DNA from: Desulfovibrio sp. Dsv1
GTDB taxonomy: Bacteria; Desulfobacterota; Desulfovibrionia; Desulfovibrionales; Desulfovibrionaceae
Reading direction: 5' to 3'
Length of the DNA stretch: 6,986 nt
NCBI GenBank assembly: GCA_000403945.1
Contig: APFI01000139.1
Span: 1-6,986, forward strand
Both the position numbers and the translations under genes were made by a program. This document shows positions 1-5,980 of the stretch, piece by piece. Positions within the stretch are counted from its first letter, which is position 1. Each line of letters starts with the position of its first letter. The notes beneath the pieces were generated by a model that ran no database searches, was not told the DNA's origin, and saw only the letters and a list, made by a program, of their open reading frames with translations.

Positions 1-5
1 TTTGG

Positions 6-53
6 CATTTTCCATGATTTTACTCGGAAGAGTCATCAGGGAATCATGAAATG
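6..53. repeat. Nested inverted repeat (two-tier stem-loop)
   Basis: CATTT (6-10) plus CATGATT (13-19) pair with AATCATG (42-48) plus AAATG (49-53), giving 12 base pairs interrupted by a 2-base bulge. Inside the loop, ACTC (22-25) and GAGT (30-33) form a second small hairpin capped by GGAA. It is not followed by a T-run on the plus strand, so it is not a standard intrinsic terminator. It could be an RNA structure or a protein-binding dyad. Confidence 0.5.
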
Positions 54-75
54 ACTTCTAGTTAAGCCTGGTCTA

Positions 76-104
76 AGCGTTGCCGCCTTTAGGCGGTTCA
101 CGCT
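76..104. repeat. GC-rich hairpin
   Basis: AGCGT (76-80) pairs with ACGCT (100-104), and CCGCC (83-87) with GGCGG (92-96), around a TTTA loop and a small internal loop. There is no U-tract on either side, so a terminator role is doubtful. Confidence 0.5.
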
Positions 105-159
105 ATCTCAAGCCCACGGCTTTGCCGGGGGTATCTGGCTTCCGCGGTCCGATTCTTTT

Positions 160-174
160 CGGTATGGCATACCG
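160..174. repeat. Short perfect dyad CGGTAT-GGC-ATACCG
   Basis: Six-base arms are separated by three bases. It could be an operator-like site or a small hairpin. The function is unknown. Confidence 0.4.
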
Positions 175-188
175 CCGTTCTCAGCACC

Positions 189-224
189 GGACAGTGCCCT
201 GCTGGCAGGGCTGGCACGCTGTCC
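189..224 (+). repeat. Long stem-loop in leader
   Basis: GGACAG (189-194) and TGCC (195-198) pair with GGCA (213-216) and CTGTCC (219-224). This gives ten pairs with a 2-base CG bulge, and the loop itself contains complementary CTGC/GCAG. It is one of the strongest structures in the leader and is followed by no T-run. Confidence 0.5.
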
Positions 225-289
225 CACCATCTGTAACTCCCCGCGCCATCCGGTGCCGCAACCGAACCCGTAACGGCTCGGCCCTCTCA

Positions 290-304
290 GGCCAAAGGAT
301 GGCC
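290..304 (+). repeat. GGCCA-AAGGA-TGGCC hairpin
   Basis: A 5-bp GC-rich stem has the purine loop AAGGA. It lies just after CTCTCAG (284-290). Together they superficially resemble the 3' half of a glycine riboswitch aptamer, an interpretation I rejected. Confidence 0.4.
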
Positions 305-364
305 GACAGCCGAATGCCCGAAATAAAACCGACAAATCCAGCCTATATGGCGCAATGTATCCTT

Positions 365-379
365 GCGGCAACATGCCGC
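365..379 (+). repeat. GCGGCA-ACA-TGCCGC hairpin upstream of PBP1A
   Basis: This perfect 6-bp stem with a 3-base loop ends about 82 bases before the proposed PBP1A start. It could be a leader hairpin of the PBP transcript. No direct evidence of function is visible. Confidence 0.4.
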
Positions 380-461
380 CCCTCCCGCAACCATTCCGTT
401 TCAACCCCGGATTTCCGTCCCCGCCCTTTACGCCGGGGCAAAAAAACGGTACTGCCCTGCC

Positions 462-2900
462 ATGAACATCAGCTTTTCTTGGAAAAAACTCACCCTCTGG
501 CTGGTGGGCATCTTCTTGTTCTGCTCCCTAGCGGGCGGCGGCGCGGCGGCCATGCTGCTGTACTGGGCCTCCCGCGACCTGCCCAACATCACCCGCATCT
601 CCGACTACAACCCGCCGCAGGCCACCACAGTGCTGGCCCGCGACGGCTCGGTGCTGAACCTCCTCTACCATGAAAAACGCTTCGTCATCGGCCTCAAGGA
701 CATGTCACGCTTTCTGCCCATGTCCTTTCTGGCCGCCGAGGATGACTCCTTCTACCGGCACATGGGCGTGGACCCACTGGCCATCGCCCGCGCGGCCATC
801 AACAATTTCCGCAAAGGCCGCGCCGGAGAGGGCGGCAGCACCATCACCCAGCAGCTCATCAAGCAGCTTCTGCTGACCTCCGAGCGCAGCTACAGGCGCA
901 AGATGAAGGAGGCCATTCTGGCCTACCGCTTGGAAAAGGATCTCTCCAAAGATGAAATCCTGACCATCTATCTGAACCAGATCTATCTGGGCGAACATGC
1001 CTACGGCGTGGAGGCCGCCGCGCGCACCTATTTCGGCAAACATGCCTCTGATATCACTCTGGCCGAGAGCGCGGTCATCGCTGGTCTGCCCAAGGCTCCC
1101 AGCAGCTATAATCCCTTCCGTCATCCCGATGCCGCCAAGAACCGCCAAATGTACGTGCTGGGCCGTCTGCGCGACCTGAAATGGATCACCTCCGAGGAAT
1201 ACGCCCAAGCCGCCGCCGAACCTCTGGTCTACTGGAGCATGCCCGAAGGTCAGGGCGGATCCGCCCTCTGGTACCTAGAGGAAGCCCGCCGTTTGCTCAT
1301 CGAATTTTTTACCGAGCACAATCTCAAGGCTTTGGGGGTGGACACTCGCAAATACGGCGAGGACTATGTTTATGAAGCGGGCCTCACCGTGCGCACGGCC
1401 ATGGTGCCCGCCCATCAGGAAGCTGCCGGGCAAGCCCTGCGGCGCGGTCTGGAAGAACTGGACAAGCGCCAAGGCTGGCGCGGCCCCCTGGAGCAGCTGG
1501 ACGCCGACAGGCAGCACGCCTTTGCGGCTGATACGGCCTTCACTCCCCTGGATCTGACGGGCGGCGTCTGGACCAAGGCGCTGGTCACTGCCGTGGACGC
1601 CAAGGAAGCCCGCGTGGCGCTGGGCAAGGGCTACACCGGGATCATCCCGGTGGCCAACATGTCTTGGGCGCGCAAGCCCAATTCCAAGGTGGCGGGCATA
1701 TACGTCCCGGCCGTCAAAGATGCTAGGCTAGTCCTCAGCCCCGGCGACCTGATCTGGATTTCCGCCGCCCCGCGCACGGTCACCGTGACCAACGCCAAGG
1801 GCCACAAGGAACAGCAGATCACGCCTTTTGATGCCGCCGAGGTCAAGAAGGGCACGCCCATCTCGCTGCTTCTACAGCAGGAACCGGCGGTGCAGGGGGC
1901 TCTGGCCTCCCTTGAGCCGCAGAGCGGCGATGTGGTGGCCCTGATCGGCGGCTACCAATTCGGAGAGAGCCATTTCAACCGCGCCACCCAAGCCCGCCGC
2001 CAGCCCGGTTCCAGTTTCAAGCCCGTGGTCTATTCCACGGCCATGGATTTTGGTTTCACGCCATCCTCCATCGTGCTGGACGCGCCTTTTGTCTATGTGA
2101 ACCCCTATACCAACGAGGTCTGGCGGCCCTCCAACTACGAGCACAACTTCAAGGGCGAGTTGCCCCTGCATCAGGCCCTAGCCCTCTCGCGCAACACCTC
2201 CACCGTACGCGTGGCCCAGCAGGTGGGCATCGCCAATGTGATCCAGCGGGCTAAAGCCTTGGGTCTGGAACCCAGCTTCCCGCAGGAACTCTCGGTGAGT
2301 CTGGGCGCGGTAGCGGTGTCCCCGCTCAATCTGACCCAAGCCTACGCGGCCTTCGCCAATCAGGGACTGGGCGTGCGCCCGAGGATCATCACCTCCATCA
2401 CCGACGCCCAAGGCCGCGAACTCTACCGCCAGGACGAGGAACACTGGCAGGCCATCAGCCCCCAGAACGCCTACATCATGGCTACCCTGCTCAAAAACGT
2501 GGTCAACGCAGGCACCGGCGCGCGCGGTAAGATCGAAGGCCGCTTCATTGCGGGCAAGACCGGCACCACCAATGAGGAGCGCGACGCATGGTTTGTGGGC
2601 TTCACGCCCTATCTGGTCACTGGCGTCTACGTGGGCCACGACCAGTTGCAGTCTCTGGGCCGCCTGGAACAGGGCGGCCGCACCGCCGCACCCATTTTTC
2701 GCTATTACCGCAGCATGGTGGAGGAACTATACGAAGCCAAGGACTTCACCATGCCTGAAGGCATTGTCATGTCCGGTGGCTTCGCCTATCGGGCCGACAT
2801 GCCTCTGGAAGGCGTCTCGGCCACTGAGGCCAACGTCCAGGATGGCACGGTGGGGGACACCTCTGAGAGCGGCGAGGATCTCATGCGCCAGATGTTCTGA
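462..2900 (+). CDS. mrcA: Class A penicillin-binding protein 1A (bifunctional transglycosylase/transpeptidase)
   Basis: This enzyme polymerises lipid II into glycan strands and cross-links the peptides at the outer face of the inner membrane. I start it at ATG 462 (812 aa) because a cytoplasmic Lys-Lys and a membrane anchor (about residues 8-33) follow at once. An upstream in-frame ATG at 363 would add 33 implausible residues. No strong Shine-Dalgarno is visible. The GT51 domain (about 60-235) has EDDSFYRHMG with catalytic Glu93, GGSTITQQ at 124-131, and RRKMKEAILAYRLE with the second catalytic Glu150. A linker/OB-like region follows. The transpeptidase has SSFK (Ser517, Lys520), SRN (576-578) and KTGTT (699-703). 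All catalytic motifs are intact and the length is normal for PBP1A. The symbol is by family resemblance (mrcA/ponA). Confidence 0.95.
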   Translation: MNISFSWKKLTLWLVGIFLFCSLAGGGAAAMLLYWASRDLPNITRISDYNPPQATTVLARDGSVLNLLYHEKRFVIGLKDMSRFLPMSFLAAEDDSFYRHMGVDPLAIARAAINNFRKGRAGEGGSTITQQLIKQLLLTSERSYRRKMKEAILAYRLEKDLSKDEILTIYLNQIYLGEHAYGVEAAARTYFGKHASDITLAESAVIAGLPKAPSSYNPFRHPDAAKNRQMYVLGRLRDLKWITSEEYAQAAAEPLVYWSMPEGQGGSALWYLEEARRLLIEFFTEHNLKALGVDTRKYGEDYVYEAGLTVRTAMVPAHQEAAGQALRRGLEELDKRQGWRGPLEQLDADRQHAFAADTAFTPLDLTGGVWTKALVTAVDAKEARVALGKGYTGIIPVANMSWARKPNSKVAGIYVPAVKDARLVLSPGDLIWISAAPRTVTVTNAKGHKEQQITPFDAAEVKKGTPISLLLQQEPAVQGALASLEPQSGDVVALIGGYQFGESHFNRATQARRQPGSSFKPVVYSTAMDFGFTPSSIVLDAPFVYVNPYTNEVWRPSNYEHNFKGELPLHQALALSRNTSTVRVAQQVGIANVIQRAKALGLEPSFPQELSVSLGAVAVSPLNLTQAYAAFANQGLGVRPRIITSITDAQGRELYRQDEEHWQAISPQNAYIMATLLKNVVNAGTGARGKIEGRFIAGKTGTTNEERDAWFVGFTPYLVTGVYVGHDQLQSLGRLEQGGRTAAPIFRYYRSMVEELYEAKDFTMPEGIVMSGGFAYRADMPLEGVSATEANVQDGTVGDTSESGEDLMRQMF

Positions 2901-3014
2901 CGGAATTTGCCCCTTTTTACCGCTGGCGGCGTTACTCCGCACAGCGCACCGCTTGGCTGCCGTGTCGGCCAAAAATCCCGACTCCCGGCAACGTATCAGC
3001 AATAAAGGAAAAAT

Positions 3015-3893
3015 ATGATTCCCTACGGTTCTCTCGTCGTCTATGTGACACCCAAGGGCGGACGCTACATCAAACGGCTGGAGGAAGGCCAGGACTGGCA
3101 CAGCAATGACGGCACCCTGCCCGCCGCCCAAGTGGCTGCCTTGGATTTCGGCGCGGAAATCCGCACCACGCTGGACGTGCCCATCCGCGTGCAGGAGGCC
3201 ACACTTTTCGATCGCCTGCAGGGTGTCAAGCGCCAGACCCAGATCATCTATGCCAAAGACATCGCCTATATCTGTCTGCGCCTCGGAGCCGGGCCGGGCC
3301 GCACCATCATTGAGGCGGGCTGCGGCTCCGGCGGCCTGACTGTGGGTTTCTCCTGGTTCTGCGGCCCCACAGGCAAGGTGGTCAGCCACGACGCTCGCGA
3401 GGAATTCGTGCGCTTGGCCCGTCGCAATCTGGATTGGGCCGGGGTGGGCGGCAATGTGGAGCTGCACCACCGGAATGTGGCCGAGGGCTTTGCCGCCAAC
3501 GGGGCCGACGCGCTCTTTCTGGATGTGCGCACTCCTTGGGAATATCTGGATCAGGCCCTCTTGGCCGTGCGGCCCGGCGCGTGCCTGGGCTTTCTGCTGC
3601 CCACAGTGGGTCAGGTGAACAAACTGCTGCTGGGACTGGAGCGCAGCCCTTTCGCGGAGCTGGAAGTCTGCGAAATTTTGATCCGCCGCTGGAAGCCCGT
3701 GGCCGACCGTCTGCGGCCCGAGGACAGGATGACCGCGCACACCGGCTTTTTGGTCTTCTGCCGTCAGCAGGAACGCAGCGAGGACTTTGAATCCCGGCGA
3801 CCCTTGGGCACGCGTGAGCACAAGCAGGAGGCCGCGCGCCAGGCCCGCCTGGGTCTGGGAGACAGCACAGAAGCGGGCGGAGACGAAGCGTGA
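3015..3893 (+). CDS. trmI: tRNA (adenine-58-N1)-methyltransferase, TrmI family
   Basis: A SAM-dependent enzyme that methylates N1 of A58 (sometimes A57) in the T-loop of tRNAs; the family usually works as a tetramer in the cytoplasm. The 292-aa product has an N-terminal small domain, then the family hallmark VKRQTQIIYAKDIAYI (71-86). Next come the SAM-binding loop EAGCGSGG (100-107) and an acidic HDAREEF (125-131). LDVRTPW (169-175) sits where relatives have LDxxxPW. PTVGQV (196-201), RRW (224-226) and the C-terminal AHTGFL (241-246) follow. The tail from about 250 is charged and probably disordered. The start is supported by AAAGGA at 3004-3009, five bases from ATG. It lies 114 bases after the PBP gene, so co-transcription is possible. 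Its stop overlaps the next gene's GTG start. Confidence 0.9.
   Translation: MIPYGSLVVYVTPKGGRYIKRLEEGQDWHSNDGTLPAAQVAALDFGAEIRTTLDVPIRVQEATLFDRLQGVKRQTQIIYAKDIAYICLRLGAGPGRTIIEAGCGSGGLTVGFSWFCGPTGKVVSHDAREEFVRLARRNLDWAGVGGNVELHHRNVAEGFAANGADALFLDVRTPWEYLDQALLAVRPGACLGFLLPTVGQVNKLLLGLERSPFAELEVCEILIRRWKPVADRLRPEDRMTAHTGFLVFCRQQERSEDFESRRPLGTREHKQEAARQARLGLGDSTEAGGDEA
3879..3892 (+). promoter_or_regulatory. Shine-Dalgarno and overlapping GTG start of the SugE-like gene
   Basis: GGAG at 3879-3882 sits seven bases before GTG 3890-3892, which overlaps the trmI stop TGA (3891-3893) as GTGA. This is the classic arrangement for translational coupling. It fixes the intended start, and hence the reading frame, of the downstream gene. 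The coding continuation is in a different frame, and this is the key evidence for the frameshift. Confidence 0.75.
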
Positions 3894-4215
3894 ACCCTTG
3901 GATTCTGCTCATCGCCCCGGACTGTTTGAAATCGGCTGGCCCCTGGGCTTCAAGCTGGCCCAGACCGCGCCCGCTTGGCGCGTGGCCGACATTGCCCTCT
4001 CCGCCCTGAGCATGGCCGTCAGCGGCTGGCTTTTGTTCCTGGCCCAGAAGCATATCCCCATCGGCACGGCCTACGCGGTCTGGACGGGCATCGGCGCGGC
4101 GGGCACCTTTTTGATCGGCATGGCCGTGTTCGGCGACGCGTTGCACTGGGGCCGGGTTCTGGGGGTGCTGATGATCGTGGGCGGAGTCATTGTGCTCAAG
4201 GCCGTCTCGCCGTAG
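3890..4215 (+). pseudogene. sugE: SugE/Gdx-type small multidrug resistance transporter, one-base frameshift
   Basis: SugE/Gdx proteins are four-helix dual-topology antiporters of the SMR family; many export guanidinium. The coupled GTG start gives (M)NPWILLIA. The family continuation GLFEIGWPLGFKL, with the essential Glu, appears one frame away from 3919. At the switch the sequence is GCC-CC-GGA (3914-3921), where GCC-GCC-GGA would restore the frame. With one base restored the protein is 108 aa, the usual SMR length. The rest matches the subfamily well: GTAYAVWTGIGA and a last helix ending VIVLKAVSP. The part after the shift has no other defect, so the lesion is recent, a sequencing error, or bypassed. 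An in-frame TTG at 3898 could start a version lacking the first half of helix 1. The ATG at 3787 in that frame lies inside trmI and is not credible. Confidence 0.8.
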
Positions 4216-4230
4216 CCCTGCAAAACAACG

Positions 4231-4264
4231 ACATCCGCCGCGCTTCAGCTCGGCGGATGTTTCT
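4231..4264 (+). terminator. Intrinsic terminator after the trmI-sugE run
   Basis: ACATCCGCCG (4231-4240) is perfectly complementary to CGGCGGATGT (4251-4260), a 10-bp GC-rich stem with a 10-base loop, followed by TTCT. It starts 16 bases after the SugE stop. The U-tract is short, but the stem is strong and its position is right for ending the plus-strand unit. Confidence 0.75.
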
Positions 4265-4289
4265 GATGCGTCTTTCCCGGCAAGCCGTT

Positions 4290-4676
4290 TTATCCGGCAT
4301 CTTCTCCGTTGCGCCGCAGATGGGCCCGCAGCTCACCGAAGGCCGCCTGATCTCCAGAGGCAATCAACGCGCAAAACCACTGATGATTTTTGCGCATCTG
4401 GGGCATGAATTCCACATACAATCCCTCCGTTGAGCAGAATCTGGATCTTCGTGAAAAGGGTCAGCTAGGTCCGGTAGAGCACGCTGTTGCCGGAGAGCTT
4501 GCAGAGCATCTCGTAAAATTCAAAATCATCGCGCAGAAAGTCCTCGCGCGAGGGCTCAATGTCGGCGTCCCCGGTATGGCCGGGGTCAGTGCGTGGACCT
4601 CCAGCAGGTCGCGGATTTCGTAGGTTTTCACGCTTTCCGTGCTGTCGGGTATGCTGATGAACGTGCCCTTGTAATC
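4290..4676 (-). pseudogene. Decayed FCD-domain GntR-family regulator, 5' truncated
   Basis: Read on the minus strand, this is a relic of a GntR/FadR-type ligand-responsive repressor. From 4673 downward the frame gives YKGTFISIPD (end of the winged-helix wing) and VKTYEIRDLLEVHAL (start of the FCD domain). The frame then changes, with apparent loss of about 20 or more residues near 4580. It next reads DDFEFYEMLCKLSGNSVLYRT and hits a TAG at 4465-4467, where the family would continue (LTLFTKIQILLN). An extra base at 4427-4428 shifts the frame again to EGLYVEFMPQMRKNHQWF and ASGDQAAFGELRAHLRRN, the typical FCD C-terminus, ending at TAA 4290-4292. The HTH half is missing at the high-coordinate end, where the sequence changes to the fic region. 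The ligand is unknown. Two or three independent lesions make sequencing error an unlikely full explanation. Confidence 0.85.
4569..4585. repeat. Perfect inverted repeat CCCCGG-TATGG-CCGGGG inside the relic
   Basis: Six-base arms flank five bases, exactly where the FCD reading frame breaks and residues appear to be missing. It may mark the site of a deletion between short repeats. Confidence 0.55.
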
Positions 4677-4693
4677 AGGTTATATGAGCGTAG

Positions 4694-5809
4694 TTAATGA
4701 AAGAGCCTTCTCCCTTCACAAATGTTGATCAGTTCCGGGAAAATATAGCGGGCCGGGATAGGGCCACGCCCTTTTGACAAAAAACTGATTCTGTTGGCGT
4801 CAATCAAGACCTTCAGAATTTTTAGCAGGATAGGCTTGCTTGGCGCGGATTCCGTTGCCAGTAGAGCATTTGTGTTGAAAACAGGCTTGGAAAAAATTTC
4901 ATCAAGGATGGGGATAGAATATTTTGAATTGGTCAATCGCAAAATTTCTTCCTTCATGTCCGAATAAAGCTTCATAATTTTATGAACTTTTTCTGTGTTT
5001 TCTTTCGCCTGATATATAATTGCCGAAAGGAAAAAGGATATCCATCTATCCCAGCTATCTTCTGATGTTCCTATCTGCCGAAGATTTTCAATATATGCAT
5101 CTCTATGTGCTTCAAGGTAGCTTGAAAGATAAAACATTGGGGAAGACAAAATTCCTCGCCCATGCAAGAAAAGAGGAATCAGCATACGCCCCAGGCGTCC
5201 ATTTCCATCGTTGAATGGGTGCAATATCTCAAATTGTGCATGAATAATAGACAGCTGAACCATAGGATCAGGCTGCTCTGATGCGTAAAATTTCTCCCAA
5301 TTTTCCAAAAAATCATTGAGCATGGATGGCGGTGGGGGAATGAAAGCTGCCTGCTCAATGGTTGATCCGGGAGAGCCTATCCAATTTTGGGTTTCCCTGA
5401 CTTTCCCCGGCGTTTTATTGCGCCCCCTGACGCTATCCAATAGCAGTGCATGGAGCTCTTTCATGAATGAAATTGTAAATGGCCTTTCCAAAAGAGCTTT
5501 TTCCGCAAACCGCAATGCGCTTCGGTAGTTGACTATCTCATCAATGTCCTGTTTTCTGCCTTCCTCATGAACATCCTCCCCTGCATCAAACTTGAGGACT
5601 TCGCCAAGCGTTGCCCGTGTTCCCTCGATTTGAGAAGATAGAACCGCTTCGTGAGTTGTCAGCGGAGAAAGCAAGACTGATGGTTCTGGTATTCCCTGGA
5701 GCAGTCCGTCATAGTGTGCCAGTGCCCGGTTGGCTTCTCCCATTTTTGACACATGGGAAGCCCAGTCAATTTTTTCCAGCGGCAGAAGTGTTGGAACGAA
5801 AGGTTTCAT
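4694..5809 (-). CDS. fic: Class II Fic family protein (AMP-transferase)
   Basis: Fic enzymes usually transfer AMP from ATP to hydroxyl groups of target proteins. I start at ATG 5809 (371 aa), since KPFVPTLLPLEKIDW is the usual Fic N-terminus; an in-frame ATG at 5938 would add 43 residues of poor quality. The Fic_N region contains the inhibitory helix motif SSQIEG (58-63, S-xxx-E-G), marking class II with self-inhibition by Glu62. Then come GKVRETQNWIG (135-145), the PPPP target-clamp region (158-161) and the complete active site HPFNDGNGRLGR (197-208), with His197, Asn203 and Arg208 present. The C-terminus (about 297-362) looks like a winged helix that may bind DNA. The gene is AT-richer than its neighbours, suggesting recent acquisition. 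It lies downstream of the S24 repressor on the same strand, 171 bases away, with no strong ribosome binding site seen. The substrate is unknown. Confidence 0.9.
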   Translation of the reverse strand: MKPFVPTLLPLEKIDWASHVSKMGEANRALAHYDGLLQGIPEPSVLLSPLTTHEAVLSSQIEGTRATLGEVLKFDAGEDVHEEGRKQDIDEIVNYRSALRFAEKALLERPFTISFMKELHALLLDSVRGRNKTPGKVRETQNWIGSPGSTIEQAAFIPPPPSMLNDFLENWEKFYASEQPDPMVQLSIIHAQFEILHPFNDGNGRLGRMLIPLFLHGRGILSSPMFYLSSYLEAHRDAYIENLRQIGTSEDSWDRWISFFLSAIIYQAKENTEKVHKIMKLYSDMKEEILRLTNSKYSIPILDEIFSKPVFNTNALLATESAPSKPILLKILKVLIDANRISFLSKGRGPIPARYIFPELINICEGRRLFH

Positions 5810-5827
5810 ATATTCAGTATGTTGAGA

Positions 5828-5868
5828 AAAAGCGTTATGTGGACAAGCCGCAATGGACAAAAGCGTAA
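5828..5868. repeat. Paired direct repeats in the fic upstream region
   Basis: TGGACAA occurs at 5840-5846 and 5854-5860 (period 14). The pair is bracketed by AAAAGCGT at 5828-5835 and 5859-5866 (period 31). The cluster begins about 19 bases before the fic start, so it could bind a regulator or reflect a local duplication. I do not recognise the repeats. Confidence 0.5.
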
Positions 5869-5902
5869 CGTTTTTTGCTAAATTGTTAATGCTTTTGGCT
5901 GG

Positions 5903-5918
5903 CATAGCATATGGCACA
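5903..5918. promoter_or_regulatory. Candidate third repressor operator upstream of fic
   Basis: CATAGCATATGGCACA matches 11 of 16 positions of the strong operator at 6639-6654, and its right half (CA-ATGGCA-A) is nearly identical. It sits inside a wider imperfect dyad, GGCTG (5897-5901) against CAGCC (5923-5927). It lies about 94 bases before the fic ATG. A role in repressing fic is inferred only. Confidence 0.35.
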
Positions 5919-5980
5919 TTGTCAGCCCCATGCCACACCCGCCCGAACCGGCGTCACTTCTCCCGCACGTCAGACCAGAC

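Larger units (their letters stand above)
1..461. other. Structured non-coding leader region upstream of PBP1A
   Basis: I see no convincing gene here. Open frames on both strands give proteins rich in Pro, Arg, Cys and Gly, with no domain or sensible start. The stretch contains many short inverted repeats, listed separately (6-53, 76-104, 160-174, 189-224, 290-304, 365-379). It could hold the 3' end and terminator of an upstream transcript, an unrecognised small RNA, or a long 5' leader of the PBP gene. No clear sigma70 promoter stands out; TATATG at 344-349 is -10-like but has no well-spaced -35. Confidence 0.5.

Noticed and set aside
178..304. Two TCTCAG...GGA...GACAG-like stretches resembling tandem glycine riboswitch 3' halves
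   Set aside because: The matching GGAGAG 5' strand and the GCCGAAGG-type core are missing from both copies, and the downstream gene is a PBP, not a glycine gene.
80..673. 197-aa plus-strand open frame over the leader and PBP start
   Set aside because: Composition is Pro/Arg/Cys-rich with no domain, and it overlaps the well-supported PBP1A frame.
3169..3175. trmI variant motif as an inactive enzyme (LDVRTPW instead of LDxPDPW, residues 169-175)
   Set aside because: The Asp and Pro-Trp are kept, and family members vary at the middle positions, so there is no sign of lost activity.
2727..3821. 364-aa minus-strand open frame antisense to trmI
   Set aside because: It is a high-GC shadow frame; the opposite strand carries all TrmI motifs and a good ribosome binding site.
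3787..3889. ATG 3787 as start of a 142-aa SMR protein
   Set aside because: The first 35 or so residues are an out-of-frame reading of trmI with no SMR character; the coupled GTG 3890 fits far better.
3382..4146. 254-aa minus-strand open frame across trmI and sugE
   Set aside because: It is low-complexity Pro/Arg/Ala-rich, antisense to two recognised genes, with no family resemblance.
4390..4623. 77-aa plus-strand ORF in the gap before fic
   Set aside because: It is antisense to the GntR relic, whose three pieces explain the sequence.
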